Below, one piece after another: positions 43,764 through 52,520 of a stretch of DNA of 64,000 bases (position 1 is the first letter of the stretch; each line of letters opens with the position of its first letter). Source of the DNA: an uncultured Maribacter sp. GTDB lineage: Bacteria > Bacteroidota > Bacteroidia > Flavobacteriales > Flavobacteriaceae. The notes under the pieces are model-generated. The model was not told the DNA's origin and did not search any database. It saw only the letters and a list, made by a program, of their open reading frames with translations. The position numbers and the translations under genes were made by a program. Location: assembly GCF_947500985.1 (NCBI RefSeq), contig NZ_CANMTX010000002.1:372001-436000 (forward strand), given 5' to 3'.

Positions 43764-45107
43764 ATGAATTGGGAGCAATTACTTTCTTTACGAAGACAAG
43801 GCGATAAAAATAAGAGGTTACGAAATGAGCAAGATGAAACCCGTTTAGGCTTCGATGTAGATTATGACCGTATCATATTTTCATCGGCTTTTAGAAGTCT
43901 ACAAGATAAGACCCAAGTAATACCCCTTTCAAAGACCGATTTTGTACATACTAGATTAACCCATAGCCTTGAGGTTTCTGTCGTCGGTAGAAGTTTAGGT
44001 AGATTGGCAGGAAAAAAGATTATAGAGAAGCATCCGTATCTAAAAGAGGTTCATGGCTATCAATTCAATGATTTTGGTGGTATTGTTGCTGCAGCTGCTT
44101 TGGCACATGATATTGGTAACCCACCTTTTGGACACAGTGGTGAAAAAGCTATTGGTGAATATTTTAAAACCGGAAATGGATTTAAATTTAAGGAGTTACT
44201 TTCTGAAGTTGAATACCAAGATATTATTGATTTTGAAGGTAATGCTAACGGATTTAGATTAATGACCCAAGATAGGGCTGGGGTTTCTGGCGGACTGCGG
44301 CTTAGTTATGCTACGTTAGGTGCTTTCATGAAATACCCGAAAGAGTCTTTGCCTAAAAAACCTAGTAACCATATCTGTGATAAGAAGTTTGGATTCTTTC
44401 AGAGTGAAAAGTACATATTTGATGAAGTAGCCCAAGATTTAGGATTACCCACTAGAAGTAATAACGGTACTATTTCTTATGGAAGACATCCGTTGACATT
44501 TTTGGTGGAAGCTGCAGATGATATTTGTTATACCATTATTGACTTTGAAGATGGTATTAATTTAGGACTCATTTCTGAAGATTACGCATTAGAATACCTA
44601 ATAAAATTGGTTAAAGACACCATTAATACTAAGAAGTATAATTCTTTGGAGTATATGGAAGATAGGCTTAGCTACTTACGAGCTTTAGCCATTAATACGC
44701 TAATACAAGATGCAGTTTCTATATTCATTGAGAATGAGGAAAGCATCTTAAATGGCACTTTTGAAGTCTCTTTGTTGGATAAAAGCGGATTTAAAGCCCA
44801 AATTGAAGATATCATTAGCTTAAGTGTTCAGAAAATATATCAATCTCAAGAAGTGGTAGAAAAAGAGATTGCCGGCTATACCATTATTTCTGATATTCTA
44901 GATGTTTACATCGACGCTTTAATTGGTAAGAAAAACAATGCTGCATCTAATTATCATGAACTAATTTTGCGAACCTTACCTGGCTTTTATCAGCAAACCA
45001 ATACTTCGCTTTATCAAATAGTATTGAATACTTGTTGTTACGTTGCTAGTCTATCTGATAGTGCTGCAGTACATATTCATAATAAGATAAAAGGTAGACA
45101 GCTTTAA
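43764..45107 (+). CDS. dgt: Deoxyguanosinetriphosphate triphosphohydrolase
   Basis: From the ATG at 43764 (MNWEQLLSLRRQGDK) the protein has 447 residues. The frame is open to 43722 but homologues start at the later Met. HD residues are visible in TRLTHSLEVSVVGR and ALAHDIGNPPFGHSGE, with the distal Asp in EAADDICYTIIDFEDGI. It hydrolyses dGTP (and in many species other dNTPs) to deoxynucleoside and triphosphate, controlling dNTP pools. Its stop overlaps the convergent DUF3078 gene by four bases. Confidence 0.92.
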   Translation: MNWEQLLSLRRQGDKNKRLRNEQDETRLGFDVDYDRIIFSSAFRSLQDKTQVIPLSKTDFVHTRLTHSLEVSVVGRSLGRLAGKKIIEKHPYLKEVHGYQFNDFGGIVAAAALAHDIGNPPFGHSGEKAIGEYFKTGNGFKFKELLSEVEYQDIIDFEGNANGFRLMTQDRAGVSGGLRLSYATLGAFMKYPKESLPKKPSNHICDKKFGFFQSEKYIFDEVAQDLGLPTRSNNGTISYGRHPLTFLVEAADDICYTIIDFEDGINLGLISEDYALEYLIKLVKDTINTKKYNSLEYMEDRLSYLRALAINTLIQDAVSIFIENEESILNGTFEVSLLDKSGFKAQIEDIISLSVQKIYQSQEVVEKEIAGYTIISDILDVYIDALIGKKNNAASNYHELILRTLPGFYQQTNTSLYQIVLNTCCYVASLSDSAAVHIHNKIKGRQL

Positions 45108-46222
45108 AAGCCGTAGAGGATACCTACGCCAAGCACTTGCTTAAACTGTATTTTAGGTACGCCAGGGTTTATAATGGTGCCATTATCATTTTTAACAACA
45201 TCAAAGAGGATATCGTCATCATAAATCATTTGGGTACCTAAACTTGTGCTTATAAATTTATTCACTTTCATATTAATGGTAAGTTCCCAATCAACATCAA
45301 TGTTACCAAAGCTTTTTAAATAATCGGAGTAAAGATTAAGTCTGCTTTTTAATTCAATATTATCTGCAACGGTATAATTGAAATTGTTGGTAATAAGTAT
45401 ACCGATTTCAAGTAAATGATTCTCGCCAGGTGTAATTACATTGCCATCTGCATCTAAAATGGCTTCTTGAACACCAAAAGATCCATTATTAGCTAAATCT
45501 TGATCTAGTACAAAGGTTGATTTTTGTGTCAATGGAGATAGATAAAGGTTGAATTTTTCATCTTTACTAATATATGATGTACCCGCACCAAATAGTAAAT
45601 AACCAGGTGCCATAAATCTTGAAATAGGCGTGTCTCTATCAGGGTATTTGTAACCGTTAGAGAACTGTGTGTTAAAATTTAGTTGTACCGAATAGAACCA
45701 TCTGCTATCATTGTCTTTCTTAAAACCTAAATTAGAACTCAAACGAATAACATCTTCCGTTTTTCTAAGTTTTTGACCTTCTTGAGCATTTAAACCGTAA
45801 CGTAATTCTAGATTATTATCCCATTGAAAATTGCTGAATTTATATTTTCTAGCAAATTTTAAAAATCCTAAACCACTAATAGCATTATCACCACCCGCAT
45901 TCCAGTTTACAAAAGCAACTTCACTAATGTTGATACCAAAGCTATTTTCTGTTTCCCAGAATGACGGAACTCTAAAACGTTGAAAACCTTTTTGTAATGT
46001 TTTTGTTTTTTTGAAGTCAATTTTTGGTATTGACAGGTTTACGTCTTTTCTAGGCGAATAAATTTTATCTACCGTTCTACGAATTACAATAGTATCTACT
46101 GCAACACTATCTACAGTAACACTGTCTACGATAATAGGTGCCGGGATGGTATCTTGACCGAAAGAAAATATTGTTACCAAAAGAAGTAACGGAAGTATGA
46201 ATTTAAGCAATTTTGAAGCCAT
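45104..46222 (-). CDS. DUF3078 outer-membrane-type protein
   Basis: The 372-residue precursor has a signal peptide (MASKLLKFILPLLLLVTIFS) and a low-complexity Val/Asp linker (VDSVTVDSVAVDTIVI). A DUF3078 beta-rich region follows with alternating aromatic strands (SFWETENSFGINISEVAFVNWNAGG, FSNFQWDNNLELRYGLN) and a C-terminal aromatic residue (GVGILYGF), as in outer membrane barrels. Function unknown. Only six bases separate it from dxs upstream, so it is in the dxs operon. Confidence 0.83.
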   Translation of the reverse strand: MASKLLKFILPLLLLVTIFSFGQDTIPAPIIVDSVTVDSVAVDTIVIRRTVDKIYSPRKDVNLSIPKIDFKKTKTLQKGFQRFRVPSFWETENSFGINISEVAFVNWNAGGDNAISGLGFLKFARKYKFSNFQWDNNLELRYGLNAQEGQKLRKTEDVIRLSSNLGFKKDNDSRWFYSVQLNFNTQFSNGYKYPDRDTPISRFMAPGYLLFGAGTSYISKDEKFNLYLSPLTQKSTFVLDQDLANNGSFGVQEAILDADGNVITPGENHLLEIGILITNNFNYTVADNIELKSRLNLYSDYLKSFGNIDVDWELTINMKVNKFISTSLGTQMIYDDDILFDVVKNDNGTIINPGVPKIQFKQVLGVGILYGF

Positions 46223-46228
46223 TATTTT

Positions 46229-47995
46229 TTATAGAAATTGTTGTACATATTGTTTTACGGACATCTTATCTATCCCTGCTTTTATATACAGTTTTTCGGT
46301 AGCACCGTGTGTAATAAAGGCATCAGGAATGCCAAATATCTTAATTATTTTATGGATTCCAATATTATTTGCAAATTCTAACATAGCACTACCAAATCCA
46401 CCAATTGCAGAACCATCTTCAATTGTAATAATATGCTCAAATTTGTGTAAGATTTCTTTTAATAAAGTTGAATCTAAAGGTTTTATGAACGGGAAGTTAT
46501 AATGGGCTATTGCAGGGTCGTTATCCAATTCGTTAATCAGTTCTGATACCATATTGCCAATGGGTCCTGTACTTAGAATAGCAACTTTACTTCCTTCTTT
46601 TAAAAGTTGACCTTCCCCAATATTGAGTTTTTTCATTTGTACTTGCCAATTCACTTCTTTTCCACGTCCACGTGGATACCTTATCGCAATAGGATGGTCT
46701 AAACCTAACTGAGCCGTGTACATGATGTTTCTGAGCTCAATTTCGTTTAAGGGTGAGCAAATAATTAGGTTAGGTATACATCTTAAATATGAAATATCGA
46801 AAACCCCATGGTGTGTTGGTCCATCTTCACCAACTAAACCTGCACGATCTAAGCAGAAAATAATGGGTAGATTCTGTATAGCTACATCATGAATTACTTG
46901 ATCATAGGCTCGTTGTAAAAAAGTGGAGTATATATTACAGAAAACAACTAAACCGTCGGTTGCCATACCCGCAGCCATTGTTACTGCATGCTGTTCGGCA
47001 ATACCAACATCGAAAGCTCTATCTGGTATAGCCTTCATCATAAATTTTAAAGAACTACCTGTTGGCATTGCAGGAGTTATTCCTACTATTTTCTCATTTT
47101 TCAGGGCAAGTTCTACTAAAGTTCTACCGAATACATCTTGAAACTTAGGCGGTTCAATGGTGTTAGTTTTCTTTTGTAGCTCACCAGTTTGTTTATCAAA
47201 CTTACCAGGCGCATGGTAGGTAACCTGATTTTCTTCTGCCTTTTGTAACCCTTTTCCTTTTGTGGTGATTACATGTAATAATTTAGGACCTTCTATACTT
47301 TTTAAACGCTCTAATTCTTTAACCAAAGTTGGCAAGTCATGACCATCTATAGGGCCAGTATAATTAAAATTAAGGCACTCGAAGATATTTTCTTCTTTTG
47401 CAGTACCTGTTTTTACGTTGGTCAAGTATTTTTTTAATGCACCAACGCTTGGGTCTATACCCATAGCATTATCATTGAGTACGACAAGAATATTTGCATT
47501 GGTTACACCAGCATGATTTAAGCCTTCAAATGCCATACCACTTGCAATAGATGCATCACCAATAACTGCAATGTGTTGTCGTTTTAATTTTCCTTGTAAT
47601 TGTGCTGCCAAAGCCATGCCTAACAAAGCTGAAATAGAGGTAGAGCTGTGCCCTGTGCCAAAAGCGTCATACTCGCTTTCTTGCATTTTTGGAAAACCAC
47701 TTATGCCACCTAATTGTCTATTAGTATCAAAAACCTCTTTTCTGCCGGTCAGTATTTTATGGCCGTATGCTTGGTGGCCTACATCCCATATTAGCTTGTC
47801 TATGGGTGTGTTGAACACATAATGTAATGCTATGGTCAATTCTATAACCCCTAAACTGGCGCCTAAATGTCCTTCTTTTACAGAAACAATATCAATAATG
47901 AACTCACGTAATTCAACAGCCAGTTGCTCTAAATCCTTTACTGATAAAGTTTTTAGATCGTTAGGTGATTTGATATGTTCTAGAATTGATTTCAA
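46229..47995 (-). CDS. dxs: 1-deoxy-D-xylulose-5-phosphate synthase
   Basis: The 588-residue thiamine-diphosphate enzyme makes DXP from pyruvate and glyceraldehyde 3-phosphate for the MEP isoprenoid pathway. Visible motifs are EGHLGASLGVIELTIALHYVF, DVGHQAYGHKILTGR, the cofactor motif GDASIASGMAFEGLNHAG, AEQHAVTMAAGMA and DRAGLVGEDGPTHHGVFD. The cofactor motif has GDAS where most enzymes have GDG; the fold is otherwise complete. The protein is about 30 residues shorter than E. coli Dxs. The product feeds prenyl synthesis (see the synthase at 63263). Confidence 0.93.
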   Translation of the reverse strand: MKSILEHIKSPNDLKTLSVKDLEQLAVELREFIIDIVSVKEGHLGASLGVIELTIALHYVFNTPIDKLIWDVGHQAYGHKILTGRKEVFDTNRQLGGISGFPKMQESEYDAFGTGHSSTSISALLGMALAAQLQGKLKRQHIAVIGDASIASGMAFEGLNHAGVTNANILVVLNDNAMGIDPSVGALKKYLTNVKTGTAKEENIFECLNFNYTGPIDGHDLPTLVKELERLKSIEGPKLLHVITTKGKGLQKAEENQVTYHAPGKFDKQTGELQKKTNTIEPPKFQDVFGRTLVELALKNEKIVGITPAMPTGSSLKFMMKAIPDRAFDVGIAEQHAVTMAAGMATDGLVVFCNIYSTFLQRAYDQVIHDVAIQNLPIIFCLDRAGLVGEDGPTHHGVFDISYLRCIPNLIICSPLNEIELRNIMYTAQLGLDHPIAIRYPRGRGKEVNWQVQMKKLNIGEGQLLKEGSKVAILSTGPIGNMVSELINELDNDPAIAHYNFPFIKPLDSTLLKEILHKFEHIITIEDGSAIGGFGSAMLEFANNIGIHKIIKIFGIPDAFITHGATEKLYIKAGIDKMSVKQYVQQFL

Positions 47996-48014
47996 ATTGC
48001 ATCTATAATGGGCA

Positions 48015-48053
48015 CAAAAATACTTTTTTAAAAATGAAACTATCGTATTTTTG
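48015..48053. promoter_or_regulatory. Divergent paired -7 elements for dxs and tadA
   Basis: TATTTTTG appears on the minus strand (48015-48022, 19 bases before the dxs ATG) and on the plus strand (48046-48053, 5 bases before the tadA ATG). Both match TAnnTTTG. They are 23 bases apart, so the two promoters must overlap. The tadA transcript would be almost leaderless. No TTG is seen at -33 for either. Confidence 0.5.
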
Positions 48054-48058
48054 AGGCT

Positions 48059-48502
48059 ATGGTTTTACCTTACGATGATACTTATTTTATGAAAAAGGCA
48101 CTTCAAGAAGCAGAATATGCATTTGAAGCTGGCGAAGTGCCTGTAGGTGCTGTAATTGTAGTGCAAGACAGGATTATTGCAAGAGCTCATAATTTAACCG
48201 AAAAATTGAATGATGTTACGGCACATGCAGAAATGCAAGCGATTACTTCTGCAGCTAATTTTCTAGGTGGTAAGTATTTAAAAGATTGTACGTTGTATGT
48301 AACCTTAGAGCCGTGCCAAATGTGCGCTGGCGCGCTGTATTGGAGCCAAATTGGTAAAATCGTTTATGGCGCTACAGATGAACAGCGCGGTTGCCGAGTT
48401 ATGGGAACTACTCTTCACCCTAGAACTAAAATGATTGGTGGTATTCTGGCTGATCAAGCTTCTAGTTTATTGCTTCAGTTTTTTGCGAAGAAAAGAAAAT
48501 AG
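48059..48502 (+). CDS. tadA: tRNA-specific adenosine deaminase
   Basis: The 147-residue zinc deaminase has the HAEMQAI catalytic motif, PCQMCAGALYWSQI zinc cysteines and an N-terminal YFMKKALQEAEYAFEAGEVPVGAVI. It converts adenosine to inosine at the wobble position of tRNA-Arg(ACG). Normal length. The ATG lies immediately after a -7 element, implying a very short leader. Ends at a hairpin followed by a T-run. Confidence 0.92.
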   Translation: MVLPYDDTYFMKKALQEAEYAFEAGEVPVGAVIVVQDRIIARAHNLTEKLNDVTAHAEMQAITSAANFLGGKYLKDCTLYVTLEPCQMCAGALYWSQIGKIVYGATDEQRGCRVMGTTLHPRTKMIGGILADQASSLLLQFFAKKRK

Positions 48503-48522
48503 GGTATTGAGCATAAATGAAA

Positions 48523-48557
48523 AACCACGCAAGAGCGTGGTTATCTAATTTTTTTAG
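48523..48557 (+). terminator. Probable intrinsic terminator after tadA
   Basis: AACCACGC, loop AAGA and complement form an eight-pair stem followed after a short gap (ATCTAA) by seven T. It separates tadA from the convergent cold-shock gene. Confidence 0.68.
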
Positions 48558-48572
48558 TGAGAAAGACTATTT

Positions 48573-48764
48573 TTAAAGTACCTGCACTTGCCCGGCAACG
48601 GTACCTTTTTTTCCTTCTTCCTCTTTGTAGCTCACTTTATCACCTTCTCTAATTTCTGTTCCATGTAAAGCGGTGGCGTGAACAAAAATATCTTTTCCAG
48701 TTTCTTCATTGGTTATAAATCCATAACCTTTAGATTCATTGTAAAATTTGACGGTACCAATCAT
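48573..48764 (-). CDS. Cold-shock domain protein (CspA family)
   Basis: The 63-residue single cold-shock domain shows RNP1 (KGYGFIT) and RNP2 (DIFVHATAL) in a five-strand OB fold. It binds single-stranded RNA or DNA as an RNA chaperone. Slightly short (typical 65-70) but complete. The 70-base upstream gap is AT-rich with no long cold-shock leader of the E. coli type. Confidence 0.95.
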   Translation of the reverse strand: MIGTVKFYNESKGYGFITNEETGKDIFVHATALHGTEIREGDKVSYKEEEGKKGTVAGQVQVL

Positions 48765-48834
48765 TGTATTGAAATTTTAATGTTAACATTCTAATTTACA
48801 ATATTTTACGATTCATTGGTAAAGAATTGAACTA

Positions 48835-49101
48835 TTATTTTTTCGGAGTATCTTGATTATCAGTCTTTCTAGGTGCTTTACCTTGCATTTTTCGTACATT
48901 TTCATCTGTCAGCATATAATCATTAAATTTTTTACCCTTGCTCTCTTTTATTAGAAAAAGTGGCATGGCAATTAAAAATAGCAATAAGGTGCCTGAACCT
49001 ATATATTTATGAGATAGGGCATCTTCACTAGCATCTAAATTGAATCCGTAGATAATTAATCCGATTGAGATGAATACTATGGCGATAATTACATATTTCA
49101 T
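48835..49101 (-). CDS. Small two-helix membrane protein, unknown function
   Basis: The 88-residue protein has helices at about 2-20 (YVIIAIVFISIGLIIYGF) and 36-53 (GSGTLLLFLIAMPLFLI), and a basic cytoplasmic tail (KESKGKKF, KMQGKAPRKTDNQDTPKK). Similar small proteins are common near csp genes in Flavobacteriaceae but have no assigned role. Codon use and the clean ATG make it a likely real gene. Confidence 0.65.
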   Translation of the reverse strand: MKYVIIAIVFISIGLIIYGFNLDASEDALSHKYIGSGTLLLFLIAMPLFLIKESKGKKFNDYMLTDENVRKMQGKAPRKTDNQDTPKK

Positions 49102-49136
49102 AAGTTCTCTTTTACTCTATAATCGAGATTTAAATG

Positions 49137-49200
49137 CTCCGAGGCTTGTCTCGAGATGTTATTGTTGTTGTTCTAAGAATGTCTCTGGGCTTGCCCCGAG
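49137..49200. repeat. Two imperfect GC-rich palindromic units
   Basis: CTCCGAGGCTTGTCTCGAG (49137-49155) and CTCTGGGCTTGCCCCGAG (49183-49200) are related units sharing GGCTTG and each is a near-palindrome. They are much richer in GC than the surroundings. They resemble dispersed intergenic palindromes, but only one site is in the window. Confidence 0.6.
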
Positions 49201-49205
49201 GTTGA

Positions 49206-50990
49206 TTACTTAGTGAATTTTATAAGTTCTCTTCTATAAGCGGTCAATAGTTTTGATTTTGAAACAAACCCCATGTATTTTCCGTTTTTGACGACGGGTA
49301 AATTCCATGCACCACTATCTTGAAATTTTTGCATTATAATTTGCATGCTGTCCAGCCCATAGTAAATATGATCCGGTGCCTTATGGGTAAATGTTTCCAC
49401 TTTTGTAGTGTCATACAATTTGGTGTCGAACATGAACTCCCTAATATCATCTAATAAAATAATGCCTAAAAACACGTGATTTGCATCTACTACAGGAAAA
49501 ATATTTCGTGTTGATTTAGCCACGGAATCATGTAGCATTTCACCCAAAGTCATTTCAGGATGTACGATTTTGAAATTGGTTTCTATAACCATATCAATGT
49601 TCATAAGGGTAAGTACAGCGTGATCTTTATTGTGTGTCAATAAATCGCCACTTTCAGCCAATTCTCTGGTGTAGATCGTATAATCTATCGTGTTTTTTGT
49701 GATGATGTACGATATAGATGCGGTAATCATTAAAGGCACAAAAAGTGCGTAGCCTCCGGTTATTTCAGCAATAAGGAAAATTGCCGTCAACGGAGCGTGT
49801 TGCACACCCGCAATAAGACCTGCCATGCCTATTAGGGTGAAGTTACTTTCTGATACCGAAAATCCCAATCCCGAATTGTTGATTAATTTCGCAACGACAT
49901 TACCCAAGGCACTACCCATTACCATTGTTGGTATAAAAATACCACCTGCGCCACCGGCAGCTAAAGTAGTGGTCATGGCTACTGCCTTAAAAATTGTGAT
50001 GCCGAATAATAGAGCAATTACTACCCAAATATTACCAATGTAGGCATCGAAGGGAGTTTTGCCTAAAGCTTGAATATGGTCACCTTTCAGCAAGTTGTTT
50101 ATAAATGTAAATCCTTCACCGTACAATGGTGGAATCATATACAGCATAATACCAATGGCTAGACCGCCAACCAAAAGACGGTATTTCGGACTTTTCAATG
50201 GTTTAAAAAGATTAATGATACCAAAATACATTTTTGTGAAGTAGATAGATGCTACTGCTGTACCTACGCCGAGAAGAACATAAAATAAAGTATCCTTCAC
50301 TTCAAATGGCTCACTAATGGAAAAATTGAACAATACCTCGTTACCCATGAAGAAGTAGGAGGTAAGCACACCACTGATCGATGCCAATAATAATGGTAAC
50401 ATAGAAATCATAGTAAGGTCTAGACTAAATACTTCTACTGCAAATATGATGGCGGCAATTGGCGATTGAAATATAGATGAGATTGCACCAGCCGATGCAC
50501 AAGCAATTAATAAAGAGCGCGTTTTAGAATTGATATGAAAGAGCTTACCTAAATTAGAGCTTAATGCGGCACCTGTTGCCACTGCCGGACCCAATAACCC
50601 TACTGATCCACCAAAACCAACAGTTAGCGGTGCAATAATGAGTTGGGTGTACATTTGCTTGGCATCGATATTTGCCTTGTTTCTTGATAAGGAAAATAGA
50701 ATGGAAGAAACGGCATGCTTTAATTTCTCTTTATGAATATATTTTACATAAAGATATACCAGGGTAAGACCTATAATAGGCAGAATAAAGTATAATTGGT
50801 TACTAGAAAAAATAATTCCCTTTTCAAGAGATGCCTCAATAAAATAAGTGATGTTTTTTAGGGTAACAGATGCCAAACCAGCCAAAAGCCCAACGATTAC
50901 ACTTAAAATGTAAATGAAGGTTTTTTGAGAGATATGTTTATATCTCCATTTGTAAATGCTTTTTAAAATTTTATTTCTTTGGATGGGCAT
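49206..50990 (-). CDS. ClC-family chloride channel/transporter with CBS domain pair
   Basis: The 594-residue protein has the ClC membrane domain (about 25-430; GFGGSVGLLGPAVATGAALSS, SPIAAIIFAVEVFSLDL, AAGGAGGIFIPTMVMGSALG) followed by two CBS domains (about 455-590) that may bind nucleotides. At the position of the gating glutamate (E148 of E. coli ClC, GxEGP) this protein reads GLLGP. At the proton glutamate (E203) it has Val in FAVEVF. These changes suggest a passive anion channel rather than a Cl-/H+ exchanger, an inference. Single-gene unit. Confidence 0.88.
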   Translation of the reverse strand: MPIQRNKILKSIYKWRYKHISQKTFIYILSVIVGLLAGLASVTLKNITYFIEASLEKGIIFSSNQLYFILPIIGLTLVYLYVKYIHKEKLKHAVSSILFSLSRNKANIDAKQMYTQLIIAPLTVGFGGSVGLLGPAVATGAALSSNLGKLFHINSKTRSLLIACASAGAISSIFQSPIAAIIFAVEVFSLDLTMISMLPLLLASISGVLTSYFFMGNEVLFNFSISEPFEVKDTLFYVLLGVGTAVASIYFTKMYFGIINLFKPLKSPKYRLLVGGLAIGIMLYMIPPLYGEGFTFINNLLKGDHIQALGKTPFDAYIGNIWVVIALLFGITIFKAVAMTTTLAAGGAGGIFIPTMVMGSALGNVVAKLINNSGLGFSVSESNFTLIGMAGLIAGVQHAPLTAIFLIAEITGGYALFVPLMITASISYIITKNTIDYTIYTRELAESGDLLTHNKDHAVLTLMNIDMVIETNFKIVHPEMTLGEMLHDSVAKSTRNIFPVVDANHVFLGIILLDDIREFMFDTKLYDTTKVETFTHKAPDHIYYGLDSMQIIMQKFQDSGAWNLPVVKNGKYMGFVSKSKLLTAYRRELIKFTK

Positions 50991-51025
50991 GGTTGAGCCA
51001 TATCAATGATAGGGTTCAAAGGTAT

Positions 51026-51880
51026 TTAATTACTTGCTATGATTTTGGATTTAAGTTCTTCTAAATCTTCAAGATAAATTTGGCGTAAGGTTTCCACATA
51101 TTCTCTATTGTTATAATAGCCATTGTTAAAATCTACAATGGCATCGTCAATCATTTTTAGCGCAGCTTTTTTATTTCCGTTGTCTAATAAGAGCTGCGTT
51201 TTGTAATATTTTGCATCAGCAGAGTTGGTAAAGTACTGAATAACTTTGTCAAAATTCTCATTTGCTTTCTTCATATTGCCAGATTCAAAATAAGCAATAC
51301 CCCTGTAAAGAAAAGCTTCTAGCTCTACCCAATCTTCACCCGTATCTTCAGTTTCTTTAGTAATATGTTTGTCCCAATAAGCAATGGAGTTATCATAGTC
51401 TTTTGCGCCTAAATACGCAATGCCACGCCAAAAATCCACACTATGCCCCTGTGGATAATCTAAATATGGTGTCAATGAATCTGATGCGTTAAAATCGGCT
51501 ATTGCTTTTTCGTAATCTCTGTAGAACCACAAGTAGAGATAACCTCGCCAAGGCACCCATGTCGCTGGGTCATGTTTTACTGCTTTGTCAAATCTTGCTT
51601 TCCATTCAAGTGGAATTCCCCTTTTTAGAAAAGGAATGGAAATCTCCCTTAATGCATCTGCATTCGTACTATCTAAAGCTATAATTTTATCTAGAAGGGT
51701 CATCGCTTTTGGTGTTCCTTGAAAACTACCATTGAAACCGTGCTTACTATTTTCAGTGTCCCAAATATCTTTTGCTATTAGTTTTAGATTTTCTGATGAT
51801 TCTTCATTTAGATTTTCAATCTTACAGCTTAATGATATTAATAGTAAAAAGCTAAGGTAATATTTCAACAATTTTTCCAT
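51026..51880 (-). CDS. TPR lipoprotein, copy A of the duplicated module
   Basis: The 284-residue protein has a lipoprotein signal (LLKYYLSFLLLISLSC) and four to five TPR-like units (YLWFYRDYEKAIADFNASD, YDNSIAYWDKHITKETED, AFLYRGIAYFESGNMKKANENF, YKTQLLLDNGNKKAALKMID). It overlaps the preceding gene by 29 bases. From about residue 105 it is close to identical to the protein at 52521, including a shared C-terminal run ending LEELKSKIIASN, whereas the N-terminal thirds differ. Likely a periplasmic scaffold. Function unknown. Confidence 0.75.
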   Translation of the reverse strand: MEKLLKYYLSFLLLISLSCKIENLNEESSENLKLIAKDIWDTENSKHGFNGSFQGTPKAMTLLDKIIALDSTNADALREISIPFLKRGIPLEWKARFDKAVKHDPATWVPWRGYLYLWFYRDYEKAIADFNASDSLTPYLDYPQGHSVDFWRGIAYLGAKDYDNSIAYWDKHITKETEDTGEDWVELEAFLYRGIAYFESGNMKKANENFDKVIQYFTNSADAKYYKTQLLLDNGNKKAALKMIDDAIVDFNNGYYNNREYVETLRQIYLEDLEELKSKIIASN

Positions 51881-52397
51881 CTTCTAGTCTAAAAATCAAG
51901 TACATATATTTGTCATTATCCGATATGTTATTTGAAATAACCCAATTTTCCTTTTCGACCGTTAATTGAATTATTTCTTCAACCAAATCATTGTTGAGTT
52001 TTGTTATTTGATAATCTTTATTTAGCTGGTTTACCTCCATATCACCGACTTCACCTTTGCAATTAATAATAAAGCGAAGGTTAAGTATACCACTATCATC
52101 ATAGCGCTTACTATTGAAGTTAGATTGAATAAATTGTCTAAAATGTGCTTTGCTGTTATCAAAAACATTAAATCCTACACTAGAATAATATCCTCTTAGA
52201 TGATTATTACTACATCGTTCAAAATTAGGAACAAAATCACGATTTTTAGGTGATAAATAACCGACATCATGCTGATATTTTTCAGAATTTACATCATACT
52301 TCCATTCGTATTGATAATAACCGTACCCGACAATTCCACAAAGAATTAGCACAATTCCCAATAAACTATACAATACTATTTTAACCCATTTTTTCAT
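51852..52397 (-). CDS. TonB-C-terminal-like membrane protein, copy A
   Basis: The 181-residue protein has one N-terminal membrane helix (VKIVLYSLLGIVLILCGIVG). Its periplasmic domain has the sequence SGILNLRFIINCKGEVGDMEV, similar to the C-terminal domain of TonB-like energy transducers in Bacteroidota. The Pro-rich linker of true TonB is missing. It pairs with the overlapping TPR lipoprotein downstream. The equivalent pair is repeated at 53302/52521. Confidence 0.68.
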   Translation of the reverse strand: MKKWVKIVLYSLLGIVLILCGIVGYGYYQYEWKYDVNSEKYQHDVGYLSPKNRDFVPNFERCSNNHLRGYYSSVGFNVFDNSKAHFRQFIQSNFNSKRYDDSGILNLRFIINCKGEVGDMEVNQLNKDYQITKLNNDLVEEIIQLTVEKENWVISNNISDNDKYMYLIFRLEDGKIVEILP

Positions 52398-52520
52398 GGC
52401 TCTAAATATAGTAAAATAATAATTTTCTTACATATCGGAGAGGGTGACCACATTATTTTTATTGCAACCGCTTTTCTTGAAATCAATAAGTTAGGGTTAG
52501 GTAAATCGTTGCTACTTTCT

